Program-made: the position numbers and the translations under genes
Source of the DNA: a virus
Direction: 5' to 3' (one strand)
DNA length: 20,031 nt
IMG/VR virus record: IMGVR_UViG_3300006802_000808
Coordinates: 1-20,031 of that record
Notes under the pieces: generated by a model
Seen by the model: the letters and a program-made list of their open reading frames with translations, nothing else
Told to the model about the DNA's origin: nothing
Databases searched by the model: none
Shown here: in pieces, positions 14,262 to 20,031 of the stretch
How positions within the stretch are numbered: position 1 is the stretch's first letter
How the letters are laid out: each line of letters begins with the position of its first letter

Positions 14262-16123
14262 CTAAGCCCGTCCGGTTGTACGTCGACACGAAGCGTGCCG
14301 TAGCGCCAATGCGTGCCCGTCGCCGTGCTTTCAATCTTCAACGCAATCTGCCTGCCTCGTGCTCTGGTGTCCACTTTTTGTGTACTTGTGGTCACCGTAT
14401 AAGGGTCCAATGAACTCGGGGTAGCCGTTGCCTGAGGATAAGCGCGCAGTAACAGGTGCACGGAGAGGTCCCCCTGCTGGTCACTGAAATCCGGGATGAA
14501 CCGCTTCATGAACATCATGTTGTCGCCGTCGCCAAGGTCAAAATACCCGGATGTGATGTATGCCGGAAGCGGCTCGCCGTTAGCGTCAGTCCCTTCCTCT
14601 TGGCTGTACATCAAGGTCCGACCAGCAGTCAGGCCATAAACGGGGACCAATGGTTCCCCTGTGCTGTTGGGGAGATACACTGCAGCAAGGGGCTTGCTGT
14701 AGATAGTCGCGTCCGACCACGCCGTGCGTGAAAGGGTCCCAATATGCCATGTTTGTTCGAGGTAGTTCAACGTCACGCAGCGATCAATAAAGTCACTGCC
14801 TGTTGAACAATAGAACCACGTGACTTCGTTGAACTGAGAGTTCAATCCGGCATATACCTTAATCCCTTGAACAAGGTTTATGTCTTTGAATACATAATCT
14901 TGAACAGTGCACGGCATTTTTTTAACCGTACCATCAAACATGTAGAACGCTTCTTGGCCCATCCAAAAGGTCAGGCCGTTAACGTCTACCGAAGCATGCG
15001 CCCCAACGCACCCGCAGTTACTTCCTAACTGTTGGAAGCCGAAAGTGAAAGGGGGACCTATGTACTGCATGGCATGCAGCGACTTATCTGTATGAATAAG
15101 TATCTGGCCCCTAGAACGGACAGCTGTAATAACCTTGGAACCGTCAGACAGCCGTTGCCCGCCCGCTGTGTTGGTGGCGGTTTCTGTAAATTCTTCGATG
15201 TTTTCTTGGTCGGAGAAACGAACAAACATCGGGTCCTGAGTCACCGGGTCACCGATAGTCGTTTCCGTTCCAAACAAAACCAGATGCCGATCTGGAGTAG
15301 ACACCAACGCATACGCGCTTTTTGTCGGAGCGCCCGAGAGAAGAGTTGCGGGCACAGTTACGCCAGCGCTCAAATCCCAATAGTAGGTCTCGCCATTCAC
15401 TAATTGGCAAACGACATCTTCGCCATACGCATCAAATGCCCAGATTCGAGGATAGAGGACAAGTGCTTCTGTCTGGGGGCGAGGAGTGCCCCACGTAGAC
15501 TGCCCCCAAACGCCAATGCCCCAGCCATAGTCAAAGTAACTGATGTCTTGGCCCACGCTTATCTGATAAGCGCCGACGACTGCCGCTCCCCCATCCCCGC
15601 TGTCAGAGGAGTTTGCGGCGACAGGAGCAAGGATGGTGTAGGTATCTGAGGTCAATACTTCTTGGATCTCATATTCACTGTTCAAAATAGGAGCGGTGAT
15701 GTTTCCGCCAAGGGACGATGCCCCACTAAACGTCACAAAATCCCCAGCTATCGCTCCATGGTCGGTATTGGTGACCGTAATGATCGCGCTTCCATCCGTC
15801 GCAGCGAAAGTCACATCGCCCGGATCGGTGGTAAGACGAATAGGCGTGATGTCATTCCATTTGCCACCAGTAAAAACGTAAAGCTTCCTGTTAGTGCCCG
15901 TAATTGCATAGGCCACCCCGTTCAAGGACGCCCATGTAAACACATCTGAAACAGCCCCAATTAAGTATTGGCCGCCTGACCCAAAGGAGGTCCATCCTCC
16001 TATCTTTTCGGGAAGACCGTAACGAAAACGAATATTGTCACAGTCCACCCAGCCACCCTCAGCGCCGTATTCGGTGTTCTGTTTATCTATTCCGGGCTTG
16101 AGCGCGAGTCTGAGAAGTGGCAC
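14258..16123 (-). CDS. Putative DNA-stabilisation/tail hub protein, P22 gp10-like (621 aa)
   Basis: The start is a GTG at 16123 with GAGGT seven bases upstream. The N-terminus (LALKPGIDKQNTEYGAEGGW, then DNIRFRYGLPEKIGGW at about 29-44) is a signature I associate with phage tail-accessory or stabilisation proteins of the P22 gp10 type, which sit below the portal and hold packaged DNA in place. The rest is beta-rich, with repeated Trp/Phe-Gly blades (AYAITGTNRKLYVFTGG, HLVLFGTE, ILIHTDKSLHAMQYIG, LTFWMGQEAFYMFDG), consistent with a propeller-like fold. Residues about 103-190 look like an inserted beta domain (TNTDHGAIAGDFVTFSGA). Length is somewhat above gp10 (about 470 aa), which the insert would explain. 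It is upstream of the small virion proteins and downstream of the adhesin genes on the same strand. Confidence 0.68.
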   Translation of the reverse strand: MPLLRLALKPGIDKQNTEYGAEGGWVDCDNIRFRYGLPEKIGGWTSFGSGGQYLIGAVSDVFTWASLNGVAYAITGTNRKLYVFTGGKWNDITPIRLTTDPGDVTFAATDGSAIITVTNTDHGAIAGDFVTFSGASSLGGNITAPILNSEYEIQEVLTSDTYTILAPVAANSSDSGDGGAAVVGAYQISVGQDISYFDYGWGIGVWGQSTWGTPRPQTEALVLYPRIWAFDAYGEDVVCQLVNGETYYWDLSAGVTVPATLLSGAPTKSAYALVSTPDRHLVLFGTETTIGDPVTQDPMFVRFSDQENIEEFTETATNTAGGQRLSDGSKVITAVRSRGQILIHTDKSLHAMQYIGPPFTFGFQQLGSNCGCVGAHASVDVNGLTFWMGQEAFYMFDGTVKKMPCTVQDYVFKDINLVQGIKVYAGLNSQFNEVTWFYCSTGSDFIDRCVTLNYLEQTWHIGTLSRTAWSDATIYSKPLAAVYLPNSTGEPLVPVYGLTAGRTLMYSQEEGTDANGEPLPAYITSGYFDLGDGDNMMFMKRFIPDFSDQQGDLSVHLLLRAYPQATATPSSLDPYTVTTSTQKVDTRARGRQIALKIESTATGTHWRYGTLRVDVQPDGLR

Positions 16124-16130
16124 TTGGATT

Positions 16131-16135
16131 ACCTC
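16131..16135 (-). promoter_or_regulatory. Ribosome binding site for the GTG start at 16123
   Basis: GAGGT on the minus strand, seven bases before GTG, inside the 21-base gap after the preceding gene. It supports the GTG as the real start of the hub protein. Confidence 0.75.
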
Positions 16136-16144
16136 ACTAGCACA

Positions 16145-16864
16145 TTAGTAAGAAAACTCAACCACAAGACCGTCGGCCTTGAGGGACCACGCTGTTACCT
16201 TGTGCCGGTATTCAAAGTTTCTAAGCGCGACCTTCATTGAAGGAGGAACACTTTCGAATCCTCCAAAACGAGTGATCGTAGGCTCCAATGCCTCCGGACC
16301 TACTTTTACAAGACCTCTTTGGTCGAAGGTATACCGGTCAAGCACCCGCCCATTTGTAAGATTTTTGGAGACATAGGCGTACTTAGTCGCCCCTACCGTA
16401 ACTCCCTCCTCATACCACTCGGTGACAGCGCCGTTAAGAACCTTGACCAACTGCTCGTCGCAGCCGAAGAGGTTAGCGAGAAGTTGATCGGTAGAGACGT
16501 TATACATAGTAACTATATATTCCGACTCTTTATTTATGCCTTTGGACGCTAGAAAAGAATCTACGGCAAGTTTGTCGGCGGAATAACCGTCGTAGTTTGC
16601 GGGTTCGGGTGGGGCAGGGGGCGCTACTGGAGTGGTATCTACTTCCCCCGAAAGTCCGGGGTTGGGGGGTACAACTTGTTTTTCTTGCTCCTGCCAATAT
16701 GCCACGGGGGCATACGCACGGATAACGTCTTCAACAGTTTCTCCCTCATATGGGAGCCGCGTGCCGATATGAAGAGTCTGTCTATTGTTACTGGAATACA
16801 CAACTTCCATGCAACGGGCGGCTTCGTCTACATTGATAATTTCATAGGTATATTTGATGCTCAT
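16145..16864 (-). CDS. Hypothetical tail-region protein (239 aa)
   Basis: The start is taken as the ATG at 16864, which has AGGGG seven bases upstream and an ATGA overlap with the adhesin gene; the frame could be extended to 16900 but only without a good site. The N-terminal 70 residues (IKYTYEIINVDEAARCMEVVYSS and following) form a small alpha/beta unit. A Pro-rich linker of about 25 residues (PPNPGLSGEVDTTPVAPPAPPEP region) separates it from a C-terminal domain containing VSTDQLLANLFGCDEQLVKVLNG and a beta-rich end. I do not recognise the family. Its place between the hub and adhesin genes suggests a tail component or an assembly factor for the adhesin. Confidence 0.6.
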   Translation of the reverse strand: MSIKYTYEIINVDEAARCMEVVYSSNNRQTLHIGTRLPYEGETVEDVIRAYAPVAYWQEQEKQVVPPNPGLSGEVDTTPVAPPAPPEPANYDGYSADKLAVDSFLASKGINKESEYIVTMYNVSTDQLLANLFGCDEQLVKVLNGAVTEWYEEGVTVGATKYAYVSKNLTNGRVLDRYTFDQRGLVKVGPEALEPTITRFGGFESVPPSMKVALRNFEYRHKVTAWSLKADGLVVEFSY

Positions 16865-17622
16865 GAGATTGCCCCTAATCGTGTGCCTGTCGCTATCCAA
16901 GTAATGTTGCTATTTCCAGTGACTGCTCCACCCGCAGCGCCCCCGGAACCGCCAGCGTATGGAGTAGCACCCGCAGAGGCGGTAACACCTGTAGCTCCTG
17001 CGCTGCCCCAGCCTCCGCCATCTCCGCCATTCCCAGTAGTGTATATATTTGGGTAACCCCCAGTGCTACCGGCTCCTCCAGTGCCTGCCGCCGAAGAAGT
17101 ACCCGCATCCCCCGCAGATCCTCCAGTGCCTGCTGTTCCACCCGCCGAATTCGTAGTGCCAGTACGCCCTCCTCCCCCTCCTCCTCCGGAATAAGAAGTC
17201 CCGGTGGAAGCAGTAGCTCCGCCGCCACCGCCACCGCCACCGCCACCGCCACCGATAGTGCCGGAAGTGTTATCAATCGACACGGCGGTAGAAACCGACA
17301 ACGCCAAGCCCCCAGCGGAACCCGCTAACCCCGTATTACCTACTCTCCCATTCCCTCCAGCGCCCCCCATTCCAGCGATGAACCCGTTGTTTATGAGTGT
17401 TACATCGTTAGGGAACGACCCGGAAATAGTGAGGGCGGGGGTGCCTGTAGCGTTACTACTGATATAAACGCCAGAATCAATAGTGGCTTTTACTTCGATA
17501 TCTTCATCCCATCCAGCATTGACGGCGAGAGTCCTAAGATTCGCGTTTGTCTGATTCGAAGAGATAGTAAAGGTAAAGGGTCCTCCACCTCCCGCAACCA
17601 GCATATTGAGAATGCCGCTCAT
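16861..17622 (-). CDS. Polyglycine-rich putative receptor-binding adhesin (253 aa)
   Basis: The start is the ATG at 17622, joined to the fibre gene by TAATG; an upstream in-frame start at 17652 would overlap that gene by 31 bases. Residues 15-82 are beta-rich (FTFTISSNQTNANLRTLAV, ALTISGSF, VTLINNGFIAGMGG), like the end domain of phage tail-tip adhesins. From about 82 to 235 the chain is mostly Gly, Ala, Ser and Thr, with a run of 12 Gly at 124-135 and 7 Gly at 146-152. Gly-rich blocks of this kind form the polyglycine-II sandwich that carries the receptor-binding loops in T-even type gp38 adhesins. The short non-Gly stretches between them would then be the specificity loops. It lies directly after the long fibre gene, as tip adhesins often do. 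Confidence 0.62.
   Translation of the reverse strand: MSGILNMLVAGGGGPFTFTISSNQTNANLRTLAVNAGWDEDIEVKATIDSGVYISSNATGTPALTISGSFPNDVTLINNGFIAGMGGAGGNGRVGNTGLAGSAGGLALSVSTAVSIDNTSGTIGGGGGGGGGGGGATASTGTSYSGGGGGGGRTGTTNSAGGTAGTGGSAGDAGTSSAAGTGGAGSTGGYPNIYTTGNGGDGGGWGSAGATGVTASAGATPYAGGSGGAAGGAVTGNSNITWIATGTRLGAIS
17222..17254. repeat. Hexanucleotide microsatellite (CCGCCA)5 encoding polyglycine
   Basis: Five perfect CCGCCA units at 17222-17251 plus CCG at 17252-17254. On the coding strand this is alternating GGT-GGC, giving ten of the twelve consecutive glycines. Slippage by whole units would add or remove Gly pairs without changing frame. Confidence 0.95.
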
Positions 17623-19601
17623 TAGGTGAGCCCCGTGCCCGAGAGGATCCACGTAGTAGAAGCCGTCTTAAGTGCAGTGGCTACGCCCCATTGAGCGAGT
17701 GTTTTTGTGCCCGTGGCCCCCGTTCCAGCGAGACGTAGGGTATTTACACAAGCAATACTAAGAGGATCAGCACTGTAATTAACGAAAGTAATCGCCGTTC
17801 CAATCGGGTAAGGAACGTTGCCATTTGTCGGAATGGTGAAAGTCCTCGCTCCTGTATCTGAACTAGGTCTATAAATATGCTTTCCTGAATCGGACAGCAC
17901 CAGCGTATAGTCAGCGGATTGGGAGTTCTGGGGGACGTTTCTAAACCCAACAGACGCGCTCTCATCGGGGAACGTCATCGTGGTCGAATCGGTCCCTGAG
18001 AACGTAATACTGTTGTCTACCGTCGCGGTCTTGCCATCAGCGATAGTCAAAGTTGCAGAGGAAGCAGGGGCAGTAATTGTTACTTTGTTAATGCTGGTAG
18101 CAGTGGCCGCGCCAAGAACAGGGGCAGTAAAGGTTTTATTAGAAAGAGTCTGCGTATCAGTAGTTCCAACAAGGGCCCCAGACGGCGCTGTCAATGACGT
18201 AGTCCACGCCGACCCCGTAGAAACGGCAACGCCTGCCGCAGGATAAACTTGAGAGGGTGTAGTGGAAGCAATTGTGATGCTCCCCGAGCCGTTGGTGATC
18301 GCAATTCCGGAGCCTGCCGTCAGGGTGGACTTGGTCAAAGTGTTTCCGGTGGTATTGCCGATCAACAGTTGGCCATTCGTATACGACGTTTGGCCCGTAC
18401 CTCCATTGGTCACAGCCAAGCTGCCCGTAATGCCGGTGGACAATGGGAGTCCTGTGCAGTTTGTGAGCGTTCCGGAAGATGGCGTGCCCAGAACGGGGGT
18501 TGTCAACGTAGGAGACGCCAGCGTGGGGCTGGTTCCAAATACCAGCGCGCCACTTCCAGTCTCTCCTGTTACCGCTGCGGCAAGGTTAGAGGAAGAAGGG
18601 GTCGCCAAAAACGTCGCAACACCCGTTCCCAGCCCTGAAACTCCGGTGGAAACAGGAAGCCCTGTGCAGTTGGTAAGCGTTCCAGATGCGGGTGTTCCCA
18701 AAACGGGAGAAGTCAGGGTGGGAGACGCAATCGTAGGGCTTGTGCCAAACACCAAAGCACCGCTTCCGGTTTCGCCCGTGACTGCTGCGGCAAGGTTAGA
18801 GGAAGAAGGGGTCGCCAAAAACGTCGCAACACCCGTTCCCAACCCAGAAACGCCCGTTGAGACAGGGAGTCCTGTGCAGTTGGTAAGCGTTCCGGAAGAG
18901 GGGGTTCCCAAAACAGGCGTAGTCAGTGTCGGAGAGGCAAGAGTAGGGCTCGTTCCAAACACCAGCGCGCCACTTCCAGTCTCTCCTGTTACCGCTGCGG
19001 CAAGGTTAGAGGAAGAAGGGGTCGCCAAAAATGTGGCAACGCCGGTGCCCAGCCCTGAAACTCCGGTGGAAACAGGAAGCCCTGTGCAGTTGGTAAGCGT
19101 TCCGGAAGAGGGGGTTCCCAAAATAGGGGTCGAAAAGGTCGGGGAAGTAAATACGGGGTTTTCTAGTATGCTGCCGACCACCGCCGCAGTAGAGCCGCCC
19201 CCGTCGCAACGGATGACGAGGTCTTTCCCGTTCGGGACCTCTATATCCTTGGTGGCATCGTAAGAATCGGTCTGAAAAATAAAGACAGAGTACCCACCCG
19301 CGACAGAGTTCCGTACAAAATAGTACCCCTCGAAATCGTTTGGAGTAATCTGGACGTAAGTGGCCACCCCGGGAGTTCCAGTGAACTCGATCACACGGTT
19401 ACGGCCATTGGATGCAGCAAAATCCGCCACATTCAGGGCATAAGGAGCGCCTGACGTATAGCTATTTGTCATTGCGATGCTGACATAGCCAACAATCGCC
19501 GTGTCAAAGTAGTCGAAATTTGTATTAGTAGAGTCGCCCCACGTTTCCGCCTCGTCTCCGGTGGCGATCTTCTTGATACCGAGGTTTGTATACGTTGCCA
19601 T
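17622..19601 (-). CDS. Long tail fibre with 70-residue tandem repeats (659 aa)
   Basis: The start is the ATG at 19601 with AGGA upstream. The N-terminus (MATYTNLGIKKIATGDEAETWGDSTNTNFD) resembles the virion-attachment segment of fibres in aquatic phages. Residues 1-140 form that attachment domain. From 161 to about 390 there are four copies of LGTPSSGTLTNCTGLP (at 161, 231, 301 and 371), three full 70-residue periods rich in Ser, Thr, Gly and Pro, presumably a beta-rich shaft. Each unit has one Cys in the same place. The C-terminal 250 residues include SLAVTNGGTGQTSYTNGQLL, TDTQTLSNKTFTAPVLG and a final beta domain, all common in phage fibres. Its stop overlaps the adhesin start, so the two are probably made together as fibre and tip. 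Confidence 0.8.
   Translation of the reverse strand: MATYTNLGIKKIATGDEAETWGDSTNTNFDYFDTAIVGYVSIAMTNSYTSGAPYALNVADFAASNGRNRVIEFTGTPGVATYVQITPNDFEGYYFVRNSVAGGYSVFIFQTDSYDATKDIEVPNGKDLVIRCDGGGSTAAVVGSILENPVFTSPTFSTPILGTPSSGTLTNCTGLPVSTGVSGLGTGVATFLATPSSSNLAAAVTGETGSGALVFGTSPTLASPTLTTPVLGTPSSGTLTNCTGLPVSTGVSGLGTGVATFLATPSSSNLAAAVTGETGSGALVFGTSPTIASPTLTSPVLGTPASGTLTNCTGLPVSTGVSGLGTGVATFLATPSSSNLAAAVTGETGSGALVFGTSPTLASPTLTTPVLGTPSSGTLTNCTGLPLSTGITGSLAVTNGGTGQTSYTNGQLLIGNTTGNTLTKSTLTAGSGIAITNGSGSITIASTTPSQVYPAAGVAVSTGSAWTTSLTAPSGALVGTTDTQTLSNKTFTAPVLGAATATSINKVTITAPASSATLTIADGKTATVDNSITFSGTDSTTMTFPDESASVGFRNVPQNSQSADYTLVLSDSGKHIYRPSSDTGARTFTIPTNGNVPYPIGTAITFVNYSADPLSIACVNTLRLAGTGATGTKTLAQWGVATALKTASTTWILSGTGLT
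18432..19121. repeat. 210-bp tandem repeats in the tail fibre gene
   Basis: The period is 210 bases: the GCTGCGGCAAGGTTAGAGG block starts at 18574, 18784 and 18994. Identical blocks are shared in different pairings: 18541-18611 equals 18961-19031, 18574-18631 equals 18784-18841, and 18628-18693 equals 19048-19113. The fourth, outer copy toward 18432 is more diverged. Confidence 0.93.
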
Positions 19602-19616
19602 GCTTTTTTCCTGTTC

Positions 19617-20031
19617 TTAGGCTACTTTGAGCCATGAAACCGTGTTGGAGTCGTCTACTGGAGTCCAGTCCGTCGCCTGAGAATCGTCTACTGGAGTCCA
19701 GCCGGGATTCTGGTCAGGGGAAACGGGCGTCCACACAATTACCTGCCCCACGGCCCCTATAGCATACACCGACGGGACAGGAGTCAGTATCTCCGGGGTG
19801 CCCACCGCACCGGTGGAGGCCACTCCGGAGGGCAGTACTGTAAGACTTAGCTCAACAGTAGGGGTGCCAACAGCACCGGTGGCTGACTGGCCGGTTACCG
19901 TATAGTCAACATTCTGGGCTGTGGTGACGGTCCCTACCGCACCGGTGGCTGACTGGCCGGTGACCGTATAGTCGACATTCTGGACTGTGGTGACGGTCCC
20001 TACCGCACCGGTGGCTGACTGGCCGGTGACC
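19617..20031 (-). CDS. Repeat-rich virion protein, C-terminal part only (N-terminus outside window)
   Basis: The frame ending at the TAA at 19617 stays open to base 20031, so the GTG at 19823 is an internal codon and not a start. The visible part is 137 codons. It begins with about two and a half units of a 22-residue repeat (VTGQSATGAVGTVTTVQNVD, then Y-T), followed by a looser region with STGAVGTPEI, then a C-terminal segment with WTPVDDSQ, TDWTPVDDS and WLKVA. ATGAVG-type repeats and Trp-containing C-termini of this sort occur in structural proteins of aquatic phages; the function is not established. The Val/Thr/Gly alternation suggests stacked beta strands. It is upstream of the fibre gene by 15 bases and may be a fibre or surface-display protein. 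Confidence 0.65.
   Translation of the reverse strand, partial: VTGQSATGAVGTVTTVQNVDYTVTGQSATGAVGTVTTAQNVDYTVTGQSATGAVGTPTVELSLTVLPSGVASTGAVGTPEILTPVPSVYAIGAVGQVIVWTPVSPDQNPGWTPVDDSQATDWTPVDDSNTVSWLKVA
19651..19701. repeat. 18-bp direct repeat, 33-bp period
   Basis: Bases 19651-19668 recur exactly at 19684-19701. The 11-codon offset duplicates WTPVDDS at the C-terminus of the partial repeat protein. Confidence 0.85.
19867..20031. repeat. 66-bp tandem repeats running off the right edge
   Basis: Units start near 19867, 19933 and 19999, each 66 bases or 22 codons. The second and third copies are almost identical over the visible part. The first differs at a few positions, for example GTTACC versus GTGACC near 19894-19899 and 19960-19965. 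The array is cut by the window end, so the total copy number is unknown. Confidence 0.92.

Noticed and set aside
18262-19263. A 333-codon open frame on the plus strand opposite the tail fibre
   Set aside because: The 210-base period is a multiple of three, so a stop-free antisense stretch is copied with each repeat. It has no ribosome binding site and lies fully opposite a well-supported fibre gene.
19617-19823. A complete 68-aa gene starting at the GTG at 19823
   Set aside because: The frame is open to the window end and continues the same ATGAVG repeat, so this GTG encodes an internal valine.
1-20031. tRNA genes or a bacterial prophage boundary (integrase, attachment site)
   Set aside because: No cloverleaf-like sequence, integrase or flanking chromosomal gene was recognised. 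The window appears to be phage throughout.

Overview
The window looks like part of the genome of an uncultured dsDNA tailed bacteriophage, most likely from an aquatic (marine or freshwater) habitat. No bacterial housekeeping gene, tRNA, rRNA, CRISPR array or insertion sequence is visible. Nearly all of the sequence is coding. Most genes touch or overlap through TAATG, TGATG or ATGA junctions, and several virion proteins carry motifs that recur in environmental phage genomes. The two best-supported functional calls are a SNF2-family helicase and a PD-(D/E)XK nuclease. The structural assignments rest on family resemblance and gene order, because no database search was possible. The host cannot be named from this sequence.

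Left part (1-3954), DNA-metabolism module. Three tightly packed minus-strand genes run from 1724 down to 76: a 107-aa unknown, a Gp157-like coiled-coil protein, and a protein with an SSB-like acidic C-terminal tip. They end at an intrinsic terminator at 43-67, and directly beyond it another minus-strand gene appears to start and leave the window. Divergent from them, two overlapping plus-strand genes encode the SNF2 helicase and the nuclease. The 80-bp divergent promoter region (1725-1804) contains two perfect palindromes side by side, good candidates for operators.

Middle part (3933-13180), four large minus-strand genes of 1050, 706, 678 and 639 aa. They are low in complexity (Gly-zipper, Pro-rich, Gln/Ala-rich, and Lys-rich amphipathic segments). 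Two share a GGYVQ-type linear motif, and none shows a recognisable lytic transglycosylase. I interpret them as internal virion or DNA-ejection proteins.

Right part (13268-20031), minus-strand tail and adhesion module. It holds a small beta-rich protein, a jelly-roll-like virion protein, a large protein resembling P22-gp10-type stabilisation/hub proteins, a small unknown, a polyglycine-rich adhesin candidate, a long fibre with four copies of a 70-residue repeat signature, and a second repeat protein (22-residue units) that runs off the right edge. Transcription of the large block runs right to left and meets the helicase-nuclease pair head-on at 3933-3954, where the two coding regions overlap. 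The P22-like hub plus several ejection-type proteins fit a podovirus-like virion, but the capsid, portal and terminase genes lie outside the window.
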